A stretch of DNA of 64,000 nucleotides, from NCBI GenBank assembly GCA_013397075.1, contig VWZS01009934.1, forward strand, positions 2,046,001 to 2,110,000, read 5' to 3'. The position numbers and the translations under genes were made by a program. Below are positions 49,601 through 61,795 of the stretch, piece after piece. This stretch comes from Rhabdornis inornatus. Its lineage: Eukaryota; Chordata; Aves; Passeriformes; Rhabdornithidae. The notes beneath the pieces were generated by a model. The model made no database searches and was not told the DNA's origin. It worked only from the letters and a program-made list of their open reading frames with translations. Position 1 is the first letter of the stretch, and every line of letters starts with the position of its first letter.

Positions 49601-52600
49601 TCTTCCTTCCAGCTTCTTTTTCAAAGATAATGTGCTCAGTTCTTAAGCCAGACTCCTTGTTCTCCTGGCCATTTGCTTTTTCATCTGTTTCTCTTCTTAC
49701 TCTGCTCCTCCTTTTACTTACTCCTCCTATTCTTCATCCCCTTTTCTTTTACCCCTGCCCCAGGTACTATAATTTCTGTCATTGAAAAATACTGAAAAAT
49801 ACTACTTTAGGATTGCCTTATTTTCATTCTCTGTACTCTGTGTTTTCTCTGGGGATTTTTGCATTGGGGATTGTTTCTTTAGTTCCCTGGGAAAACTGTA
49901 CACTTCTTTTATTTGTTTATTTTTTTTCTTTTCTAAAAACTGATTTAGGCTTTTAAAATATTCACCTGCAGGTTGAAACATAACATGCAATATTTTATAT
50001 TCAAAAATGAAAAAAATTACCTTAAGCAATTGAAAATTATTTCACCATGAAAGCCACAATATAACACTAATTTTAAGAAATTTATATAAATACTGCATAT
50101 CTGCCTATGTCAAAACAAGGTAGTCTTTACTGTATTAAGCACAGCTTTTCATTTTATGCTCTCTTGTTCTTCTTTGAATCTTAACCTTCACTCGTTTCTT
50201 TAATTTAGGAGAAAAAGCCATTAAACATAGATACTTCCTGAAAGTGTGTGCTGCATGAAAGCTTTAATTAAATCTACAAGTAAAGCTTTAAAAGAACAAG
50301 AATCAAATTAATTGCAACAAGGACCATGCATTTATTTCTGTGACAGGCCCTTGCACATTAGAGAAAAGGCAATCTGTGTACCCTTATCTGAATTAGCAAA
50401 CTCAGTATCACTTTTCATTAGCATGGTAGGTCGTTGCCATGTGTCTTCAGTGTGACACTGTTTACATGTTAATGACCTCACAAATAGAGTCTGTTCCAAA
50501 TGGTTTGCAATAGCAGAAAGTTGTAAATCCATGAAGTGGAAGAAACTGTCCTCTGCTTTCTGCATCATTGCTTCTTGCGAGTTCCCCTCTAGACTGAGCT
50601 TCATAATTAGGCAGCAGTATAATTAAGGCAAATTCAGTAAATGCAAATAGGGCAAAAGGATTTATGGCTGATTATGGTTCTTACAGCATACCTGAAATAA
50701 ATTAATTTCTAAGCATCACTCTCAGTTGACTTTTCAGTGATATGGAGTCTAGAAGTAGAAAGTATTGTTCACTGAAAATGCTCAGAGCTTGAGTTAACAA
50801 TGTATATTCAGATTTACATGCTGACATACACATGAAAAAACAACTGAAAGGTTCAGTAAAACATACTGCTTTAGTTGTTTGGGGTGTGATTGCTTTGTAT
50901 TAGATGAGATTTTTAAGATTATAAATATATATTTTCCCCCACTGTATAATGTAATGAAATCAGCATGCTCCCTAAAATCATATCCTTAAAGAAAATATCA
51001 TATATTATATCTGGTAATTTGACTAGACAGTGGAAAGCTTCACTGCATTAAATTCATGGAATGATAAAGCCAGCATCAAATGAGTAAAACAAACTCAGCA
51101 TAACCACTTAAATTTGATTGTCTAAAATAGCTAAAACAAGGCCCGTTCTGATAGCCTGGTGTGTGAGTTCCTTTAAGTGCTGAATACCCTCAGTTCCCAT
51201 TGACTTCAGCACTGTGCAGAATCTGGTCCTGTATTTGGATGTCTCAGCCCTGCCAGAACACAAAGCCTGTTTTTCACTAGTCACGTGCAGCCTGTGCCTA
51301 CCTGGTGTTGCAAAGCTCTGTGGTTCTGCTGCAGCAGCCTTGGGAGGTGCTTTGCAGACAGAGAGTGATGGCTTCTACTTTAGTCACTCACCTAATATGC
51401 AAAGCAAGTTTAATTATATGCTGTCCCACCCTCACTGCTACATATTTTTCCACTTGCTGGTTCTGACTGAAATACATATTTTCTACGTGCAGAGGTTACT
51501 AGTAAGTGCACAGTGCCCCTGGAAGCATTTATGGCCAATCTTGCCCTCGGCATGCATAATGTAGCTAAGTACTAATTAAAGGTTAAAGAATAGGGATCCA
51601 TCTTCTCTGTGCCTGATGATTAGAGGGTTGTGCTGTGCAAGGAATCAGGTGCAACATTCAGCTGGGCAGAATTGCTAGGGTGTTGCAAACCCTAACTATA
51701 TGAGACTAAAATTCGAGAGACTCCAGATTTTCTCGCAGCATGACAAAGGACCAATAAATCACTGTCTTGTGTTTTGTAATAAATTAACTGGTTTACTGTG
51801 TTTCATATAAATATGTGATGCTGCAAGGCATGCATGGGTAGAATGTAGATTTTTTTTCATAAGGGACATTTCTTTTGTCCTACATACTGACTTCTGAAAA
51901 TTATCCATAGCCTTGTTATATGTTTTTTCTATTACATACAAAGAGAGATACAGTTCTGGTAAGGCAATGAAGTCACCATGAATATTACTGCCATCTCTCA
52001 TATTTAAATAATAGCTAATTAAAGCAAGTTTTGATGATTTCTCAATATTGCTGTAACTGCTGGCATTCAATATAAAAGAAATTAACTGAGGAGTGATGGA
52101 GCTGTGGTGGCAGATAAAAACTTGGCTGTTCAGTGAAAGTCTGTCTTTGCCCTGCAATTTCCCTCAAATTTCCAGAGGTTTTGTAATTTTAATACTTCTG
52201 CAGAACCTTTCAGACCAGTATTCAGTCTATAGCTTTGCAATTGTTTGAAGTTATCCCTTCAGAAATCCTGTTGTTCACTTCTTTCCAGAAGGCTTCTTCC
52301 TGTCATAAAAATCTAATAGCAATTGATTTTTTAAAAACCTTCCAAATAGGTTATGGAAAGAGCATGGGAATCAGGAACTCTGGTTTCTGCTACCAGTGCT
52401 GATGAAAGTTCTTTGGGTGCCATATTCTCAACATTAATTACATTTTGATTGCTATTAACTGCTGCAAAGCAGTGGTATCAGAGCTGTCAGAGGTCTGATA
52501 GTCAGAGAGGCAAAGTGCTTCATGCTTCCTTTACCATCACTTGGATTTGAGAAGATTTGATCTCTGTGTTTCTAAACAGAGAGCCAGCACTGCTAGAATA

Positions 52601-54123
52601 TATATGTTGCTGGAATATCAGTACCTGAAAGTCACTGATGGAGATATCACCAGCTCAGTCAGGGTTACCAACACACACTTGCAGAAACACATGTTCTCTT
52701 AGGAGTAGCCCTTGCAAAAGCACCAGGGGAGGTGTAAAGTGTTTTCTCTGACTAGCTGCTTTGACACTTCAGTGGCTGCAGATCTGCCTTTCCCACAGTA
52801 GGAATACTCAGCATCCAGGCTTTAGTGCTTGAACTCTTTGCCACTTGTATTACTCTTCTGAGAAAAGAAATGATCATTATGTAAAGCCCAGATACTGCAA
52901 TAGTAGGTTCCTTTTGATAAAGGTATGGAAACAGTAAAACAGTATGATGCACTAGTTTAGCATCTCATAATTTTCATAAATTTATGAATAAATTAGCTAA
53001 GCATATTATGCCACTTACAGGCCAGTAATTTGCTGTCTGGTTAGAAGAAGTCATATAGCCATAGGGTGAAAATAAGATGGAAAAGGTCATATGATTAAAT
53101 TAGCTCCATTCAGACATGCATTACTTACATTTTTTGCTATGATTATAGAAGATCAACATTAACTCAAGCAAATATGATTAAGTTAGTGACCCTCAGAAAT
53201 AGAAATTAACCTCAATGATAAATGAAAGGTTAGTGTCCACTATGAGCACTCCCAAGATGCACAACTCCTGATTAATCACATCTTTCACTTTCAGCTATGA
53301 TCTCTGCATTCAGCTGCCATTCTGATCATTTACAAAGGAATGCACGTCCTTAATACAGAATGCAAATATTAAAACTTATTTTCTTTTAATTTTTGACTCA
53401 CACTGTTTTTTAGTAACACAAGAAATGCATACTCTGGTCCTAGTGCTCATTTCATCTAATACTCTATCGAGTTGTAACTCTTTTCTTCTTCTGTTGTTAA
53501 CAGGTTCATCTGAGAAGTGCTGTTTTCCATGTAATTTAGTTCTCTTTTGTTTCCTATCACTACATTATTGCTTAGTTGTTTAAAAATACAGACAACAGAT
53601 TAAAATTTTAGTCATATATTACTCCCTTTTTAATGTTGGGTTTATTTTCATTTCCTAGACTTTCTTGGGAGAATGGGTTTTTCTTCTGCTGTGTCCTGAG
53701 AGAGTCTAGTGAAAACCTAGGCTTAATTTATAGGGTATGATTTTCACAAGATATCTCTCGTATTTGTCTACTCATGGAGAATCTAGACTTCTGTACTCAA
53801 ATCACTTCTCTTTTTCAAAGTTTTTTAATATGGGTGAGAAATTGCAGTAGTCCAAGAAGTTGTAATACACTATGAAGACTCACTTGTTATTTTGGTATTT
53901 GTGAATTTCCTTTGAAGGAAATACTTTTCTGTCTTGCATCACCTGAGAGCCAAGAAAAGTGTATATATTGGAGTAGCTAGCCAGGAACAGAACTCAGCAG
54001 GAAAGGTGACTGTCCTGGTTCATGATTGCTGATGAGTCACCAGAAGTTCAGAGCTAGCTGGCCTGTCTTCATCTTCCCCGTGTCTCACTGCCCTGCAGAG
54101 TACCTGCGATCAAGGATTTTACC

Positions 54124-54176
54124 ATTGGACTTGATCATCTTAGAGGTCTTTCCCAGCCTTCACAATTCTGTGTTTC
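54124..54176 (+). mobile_element. CR1 LINE 3'-end fragment, plus orientation
   Basis: It reads ATTGGACTTGATCATCTTAGAGG, then TCTTTCCCAGCCTTCACAATTCTGTG. This matches the conserved CR1 3' end (TTGGACTTGATGATCTTAGAGGTC...CCAGCCT...ATTCTGTG) with a few changes. Only the last 50 or so bases are recognisable, so it is a strongly 5'-truncated copy in the same orientation as PTPRM. The upstream limit is uncertain. Confidence 0.78.
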
Positions 54177-57100
54177 TCTGTAAATATTCATGCAGATCAT
54201 GTCTGTAACAAAGGGCAATCTCCATGCATATTTTAGCCATTTGTTGTAATTTTATTAAGTTCCGTGTGCTTGATTTCTCTTTGCTGTTGAGAAATGTCCG
54301 CATTGCAGACTTTACTGTGAACTCTGGCAGAAGGAAAGACAGTGAAGGGCTGTTTGCTGCTTGTTTTGCTACTGGATGCTTATCAGAAATTAAACCAACA
54401 CAGCTGTTTTAAAAAATCAGGCTAAACAGACTAGTTTGCATATTTAAGACAGTGGTGTAGTTAGCAAGAAAACATTAAGTAGGTAAATGGTTACTTAGAG
54501 TTGTTGCATTTTGAAGTGATATCCCTGCAGTTTTGAGTAATCCTTGAGAAACCAAATTGAGATACTAACTAAACCTGTCACATGCTACTTATTCAGTATC
54601 AACTAACAAAACAGTAATGCCACAGTTTCTCCTGCTCTCTGCAGGTGCTTGTTTTATTGAATTATGTCCTACAATGATACTGTCATCTTCACAGAAAAAA
54701 GTCCTTGCTTTCCTTATCTGTCCAAGGTCAGTAAGAAGGAGAATGCTAGTTTGTGTCATGTGCCTGCAAGTCAGGAATGAAATGTTAAAGAGAGGTTGAA
54801 TAGACCAGCAAATGTCCTAGAAGTTCAGATGCAGTTAGTTTGCCCTTGCTTTAGCTAGTGAGAGTGATTCGACAGCTGTACTTTGTAGTTTCTTCCTTCT
54901 GGAGCATGTGATCATGCTTTGATAGCAGCCCTTAATCTATTATTAATGTAGTTGTATGTAGATCAAAACTGAAGAACCTTGGTCATGTCAGAAAGTAATG
55001 CAAGTCTATTTTTATATTATTTGAGGATGTTTCTGAAGTGAAGGAAGTGAAGTGCCAGAGTACTGGTATCAGGTATTTCATACCTCTGTCCCTCTATGAA
55101 AGTTGTAATCTGAAGCTCTGTAAGTGTATGTGTAAATGTGCTCTGCACAATAAACTTCCTCAGGTTTTTGTCACAGTACCTAGTAAATAAGTGCCTCCTT
55201 GTCTTTTCCATTTGTTAATTTTGAGCTGTGACTTTTTATCAAGCTTTGAAGAGGAGACTTTGAGACTTCTTTTGGATAAAGTCTTACTAATATCTAGTTG
55301 CCAACATTTTGATGATAATCCACGTATACCAGCTTTCAAAGTTAAGGGGGCTGATGTAGTCTTGTGTTCTTCTCTAGTAACGTCATTATTACAGACTGAT
55401 GTAGAAGTAATGCAGTATGAGAGATGTTCACTCTCTCATCCTGAAGTGGGCTTTTTATGGGTTTATGATGTAACAACCTATAAAACTTCATTTCAGAAGA
55501 GCTCATGGCCTGCTATGACCTCATCTTCAAACAAGCTTTCACCCTCCTTTTGCATTAATCAGTATCTCTGCATGTATGATCTTTAAAAAGTGAGCAGTGC
55601 AGCTCTTCATATGGCTGTCTTGTAACTCAACAAAACTTTTTGAGAAGAAACATTGGAAGCTGGTGCTAGGGTGCCTCAGGGTGTTTCATTCTGCTTGTAA
55701 CAAGTCAAGACGTGAGGCAATCACAGCTCCACACCTTTTCTACAGGAGACAACTGAAGCAGCACGTAGACACCAGAGAGTAAGACATAGGACAAATGACT
55801 GTGAACTGGTAACAGCCAGTGAGTGGGCTGTGTCATCCCACTCATATTCTGATGCTTTCCTGCAAGACCAGTGCATCCTTGGCCACTAAGTCCTTCTTGC
55901 AGCAGCTCCTCTGCAAGACAGATGGACACCATATGCACTAGTTTTTTGAGTATGCTGGTTAATTTGGATCTCAAACCCTCTGGACTTTGGATCATTCTCA
56001 GTTTCATCTGAGAGCCAGGATGAAGTCAGGGTATGCAGCAGGCTACTGGGACTAATGAGCAATCCTGGTTTCCTCAGTTTAGCCATTAGCTGGGGCACAG
56101 CTGTATACTTCATCAAGGAACAAATGTGCTCCCGAAAGGAATAGCTAAGGAAATGTCCCAGGAGACAAACCTTTCACCCAGTGAAGGAAAATATCTGTGA
56201 GACAGGTAGCACTTTCAGTAGAAGGAAGAGCATTGAAAATAAATCCTCATCTGACGGTGCCTCAGCTGCTGACAAATTTCTCTTACAGCCTAACATCCAC
56301 ACGTATCCATTCAACCAGAAAAATAATTAGCTGGTACCACATGGACTGTAATTTTTGGTGATACAGCAGCAAAGGTACTCTGTGGGAGGAGGAGTAACTG
56401 TGATCCTTCTCTTTGGACACAATACCCACACACCTTGTCACAACTTTGTGCCAGACAGTCACCCTTCTAGTATTGCTGAAGTGGAGATGGCTACAGCAGG
56501 GGGAACTTGGGACCTGTCACCTGTTGTGGCTTGCTGTGATAATGTAACTTACTCTTTTTCCACATAAGGCATAAAAAGCTTTGAAGAAGGAGGTGGCAGA
56601 GGTCCACAGAAGCTTCAGGATGGCCCAGATTTGAAGTTGCAGCTCTTGGTGGTTAAGTCTGTAACATAATGCAACAAGACATTCTGTAATTAAATTCTGT
56701 CTTTACAAATCTAAGGGAACAGGACTGTGTTATGTTTCCTTCACCATCTATCAGCTCCACTACAAGACAGTGTCATATCTTTTATTACTAGTACTGGAAA
56801 ATTCCTACAGTAGCTAATTTACCAGTGAAATATAGACATTTAAACATGTCAGCTGCATTTTTTTTCTTCTTATATGCTGCTTGGAGTTTATATACAGATG
56901 GCATTTTTATGCTTATATCTAATAGCTATTAAATTTTCCTATGCCTTATTTCTTTTGAATGTCTCTTTACCAAGCCAGTTAGCTTTTCATCTCTGAAGCT
57001 AAAAATAAATGTTTATACAGAAATCAGAAGAGATTGAAATTACGGGTTGATTCACAAACAGAAAAAAGAAATTACACAGCTTTCATTAATTATTCCATGG

Positions 57101-59260
57101 ATACTTTTGTTTGTGGGAGTGGTGCATTGAGCATCTGTTTTTTTCAATCCTGAAGAAAGTTAAGTAGCTGAAAACAAGAGATCAGAGAGAAACAAGCCAA
57201 AGTTGCACATTGCATTTAGTCATAGGAAATATCACTTCTTGTATTACACTGAAAGAGGGATTGCATATCCACAGCTGGAATTTTTGGTACCCTTTATTGT
57301 AGCAGCAGCAGCTGCCATTTTTCTGTTCCATAGCATTAAACCAACCCATAATTTTGCAGCAAATTCTGCCAGAAATGTGCATGTGAATACTGATACTCTT
57401 TACTGAACCAGGCCTCAAAATCTTTTTCGTTCTTGGCAACATGTGGAATGTTAAAGGAAATGGCATTTTCACGTCAACATGGAAAAATAATGGTAAAAAA
57501 CTGTAATCTTGTGGCATTTTCAGGTGTTAAATGAGTTTACAAGGAGCAAGATGGATGAGTAGTTCCCAAGAAAATGACACTGCAGCCGTAAGAAAAGCAA
57601 AGAGCACTGTACTCCGGGCCTTTCAGTGGTCCTGGAGTTGAAGATAATGTTCATTTTCAGAAAATGCATTTTTCTTACCTTTGCTTGGTTACATGGGATA
57701 ACAAGGTTAAAAGCGTGATGAATGAGCTTCCAGAAGTAGAGTTGATGCAGCAGTATAGACAGCTGCATTTCAGGAAGAAATTCCATGGAAGATTTTTAAA
57801 AGAATGATATTTCACAAAGAACATTAGAAGCTAAACTAGAAGCAGACTCCTGTATCTGAGTCTGTTTTTCATATTAAAAAAAAAATACTGGAGCTGAATG
57901 TGTCCCGCAGTCATCGGGTGTTCGTTTTTCATGTATGTCTGGCTTGCCCATAGTGCAATTTATTTACTCAGTACTCAAGCTTCATCCAAATATAAGAGCA
58001 TTGACTCCAAGGACAGAGAATTCTTGACTGTTAGTACTGTACCTCTTACTTATGAAGGTTCTTCCCTTTTGCTCCATTCAGATAGGTGTAGCACTGTTTC
58101 AGGCACCTAATGATTACTCTCACAATTATGCAATTATGCCAAACAGATCTAAGATAAATCAGAACTGCAGATAAACCTCACAGTCAGGCAACTCTTTGGT
58201 AGGTTACTTTTAGCAAAGAAGCAGACCATCTTCCTGAAGAGACCTGCCAAATTGCAGAAAAGCTAAATTCAGCCTTAATAATAAATAATAATAAATTCAA
58301 CTTATTTGCAAAAGCAGTCTACCTTGTCAGTTCTGTAGTACTCGTTTATTTTGACACAGCTGTTTTTCTCTCCATAGCTGTCAGTGAGTTCATGTTCACC
58401 TGATATTTACTCATTATACAGTTGGCAGTTAATAGGCTATTTCTAAAGTCAGGTGGCTGTATCTCATCTTTCAGCTAGGCTTAGTCCTCAGTCTTTGTCC
58501 TTTTTGTTTGCTAAGCCCTTCACTTTGGAAACATTCACAACACTTGGTGATACGGCAAAGCTGCAGTGTTTTCACAAAGATTATTTTTTCTGTTGCTTGG
58601 AAAACAGTTAATTATTTGAAGATCAGTTGTGTAAATGGTATTTTCACATCAAATATGTTCATAATTTTTGTGCCAGACAAGTAGAAACTGAATTTTTAAT
58701 AATGGAGTTGAATGTCAGCAGATGTACAGCAAAATGAAGAGAAATCCAAAACAAATCAATTTATGATGTTTCATAAACTTACATAGTGCCACAGTTAACA
58801 CCTGTCCTATTAGCAAGCAAGAAAGCAAAAAGTAGGATGCTTTCTGTCTGTTCTGTTATGAACAAGGACACAACATGATGGAAACAATATGCACCAACTG
58901 CTTTGTAAACAGGACTACCTTGACTTTTCTAAAGTAGCAGTGGTTATATATTAGGCCTTGTTTCTTTGCTGTGATTGCAGCAAAGGAATTGTTTCTTGTC
59001 TACTCAGTCTGAAAATGGCATAGGCAATTGTTTGTAGTTAACAGAAGGATGATGTGGAAATTTTTTCCTGAGTTTTTGTTCTCCCCTGTGTCTGAGGTAC
59101 TGGCTATGTACAAATTCCTACCATATATTCAGACCTCTAGAGAGAAGCAGTGAAACGCATGACGAGCCTTTTTATAATTCTTTGTTTACTTGTAGCCATT
59201 TCTTTGATAAGTTTGGGCTATTCTGGACGTTAGAAGTATCAGTAGGTAAGCAGATACAGG

Positions 59261-59320
59261 CTTACAGAATAATTTAAGTTGGAAGGAACCTTGTGAGGAC
59301 AGCTGGTCTGATGACACTTA
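59261..59320 (-). mobile_element. CR1 LINE 3'-end fragment, minus orientation
   Basis: CTTACAGAATAATTTAAGTTGGAAGGAACC, then AGCTGGTCTGA, is a diverged reverse complement of the CR1 3' terminus. It begins with the expected ACAGAAT tail repeat. The extent beyond about 59320 is unclear. Confidence 0.75.
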
Positions 59321-61762
59321 TCCCCACACCACATCATCATATGGAAATCATTGGGTCCATTCTAGCAAAATGTCCTGTTACATTCAGAAATGCATTTGAT
59401 AAAGCAATCACAGGTGTTTAGGATCTGGCACAGTAAATCATTCTGACAAAAGGTAGGAGCAGGTGTGTTATGTATTTTGTAAGCAGAACATTCTAAGATA
59501 TTTAGAAATACAGTAGGAAATAACCTTAGCAACTCTATGTCCTTCGGAATGACCTTTCAAAAAATTTTTTAAGCTTATCCCTCACAAACAGTGCCTTTAA
59601 CCTTTACTTCTTCTCATTTTTATTATTGGATTTTGAGGCTGTGTCATCAGTTTACAGCTGAGTTACATGGAGCTTTTTCATGAAATGTGAAAAATCTTAT
59701 CAGTTCTGTTGTAGTTATTCAGCAAGTCCTCTGTATGTGTTAAAGGAAACTTGTGAAAGTGTGCTGGAAAGAAGATCTTTTCATCCCCATGGTTCTGGAC
59801 TGGATGTATCCTGGGTCTGAGGTCTCCTCCAGAATGAACCATGCTGGAATATGTAAAATATGTAAGCTGATTTGAAGGAGCTGTGGGGCTCCAGACCCAG
59901 ATCTATCTGTGTTCCCTTTCCATGAAACCTGGTTTTGAAGAGTGAAAGGAATTATACTGGTGCAATTCAGTATAGTTTCAAGATATGCACAAGAAGCCAG
60001 GACCCTAAAATTGTTTCCAAGTCTCCTGTTTTACCTGTAGTTATTATCAGTTCTAGATGGAAGAGCATCATAGATATTCTGTGGTCATCTAGTGCTAAAC
60101 TGGAGTAAGGACAAGACAAAATTTCCATGCTCTAAAGTGAATCAGATTCTCTGACACTGGAAAATTTGTCTCATGGCTGGTTGGACTACCTGAAGGTTTC
60201 TATAAACATTGAGCATGATTGTTCCCCGTGCAGTAAGTCCATTGCATCACAGCTGGGATGTGCATACAGAGCAGGTGGTGTGTTCATCATGTTCATTGTC
60301 AGATGAATATTGTTGGGCAGATCTTGGGGCCTTTTGAGGCTGTGGACCTGGAAACTGGTCAGGTGGGTCTGTGTTCCAAGGCAGGCTGAACATCAGATTT
60401 TCAGTGACCCACTCCCAAAGCAGGTATGTTGTGCACAGAGGCTCTTTGATTCAAAAAATAGTGAAAAAAAATGAGTGATAATCGCTTTAGAGCAAGAAAG
60501 AGTTACTGTATATTTGCAATGAGGTGTACTGAGAATATTATATCAAGATTATATCGAGCATGAGCTAAGATCCCAGGCTCATACATTCTGTTCCTTCTCA
60601 GCCTTTGATTTGATAGTTACCCATCTGTTCAATATTTCACTAATCCACAGTAAAGTTGGAAAGTAATAATAGACAGTACCAATCTTACAGGTAATGTTAG
60701 AGATCACAGGACTCAGCCATGGAATTCAGGATGTCATTATTGTTTGTTTAATTTAGAACGCAACAACCATTTAAATAGAACATATATATGTTGGTATGCT
60801 TTCCTTCAGTGACCAACAACACACCATCATGTGTACATGGTAAATGTTAAATTCCAAATGTCTTGAATAATACCTTGTAGATACATTCTCTTTTTTAATC
60901 GTGGGCTTAATTTGAAACTGGAGGTAGAATTTTGAAGCAGCCATTTGTGGCAACTAGAAGTAGTATGATCATATTATTTCTTGTTGAGCCTGAAGGTGCT
61001 ACTGGCCATTGCTCTGAAACCTTTGTTTTTATTTGAAGAAGAAAATTACACTCAGAGGTCCTCCAGGGCATACTTTACTCAGCACTGGATGTTGATATGC
61101 TCATAAATGTGTAATCTACATTGTGATCTAGTAATATGTTAATGCCGAGTTCACAAGATTAATTGGGCCACATGCTGTCTTGTGGTTCTGCTAATATGGT
61201 TTTGAGAAGCATCAGCATTTTCATGCTTTTAATTTGCAAATGACCCCTGCATGGCAGTACATTATGTAAGCAGACATCTCACAAGATGTTTTCAGGGTCC
61301 ATCATCCAGACTGTGCTGCAGATTTCCTGCATCTTGACCTGCCTCTGCAGTTTGCCCCCAGTTGCTATAAACCTGTTAAAGACCAACATTCACTGACCTT
61401 TAAAAACTTCCCTATTTAAAATAAAATACATAACTAAAGCAACTTTAAAAATAAGTCCTCTATTAAGTGATATTTTTGACCATCTCGTAATTAAATATAT
61501 GAGAAAACCATTTTCCGTTTTATATCTGAATCCCCAGACTTCATAATCCAGCACTTGATATTTTCTTCAACATTAAATTGCAGCATCTGGAAAAAACAAC
61601 TGCTTGCTCCTGCAGTTGGTATGAAGAGGTAGGAAAAAAAAAAGAAAATAATAAATTGAAAAATTAAGATACCTTGTGTACATATAAATTATATAAAATA
61701 TGAGCTGTGTAATTTTATTGGGGGGAAAAAGGCTTCATAGGAGAAAATGCATTTTATTTGTT

Positions 61763-61795
61763 AATTGGATTTTTTTTAAATCACAAAATCCAATT
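61763..61795. repeat. Perfect 11-bp inverted repeat
   Basis: AATTGGATTTT at 61763-61773 is the exact reverse complement of AAAATCCAATT at 61785-61795, with an 11-nt loop. The surroundings are AT-rich, so chance is possible. No function is visible. Confidence 0.7.

Noticed and set aside
51759..52157. 132-codon open frame on the minus strand
   Set aside because: Its composition looks like translated AT-rich intron, and there is no motif, splice context or homologue that I recognise.
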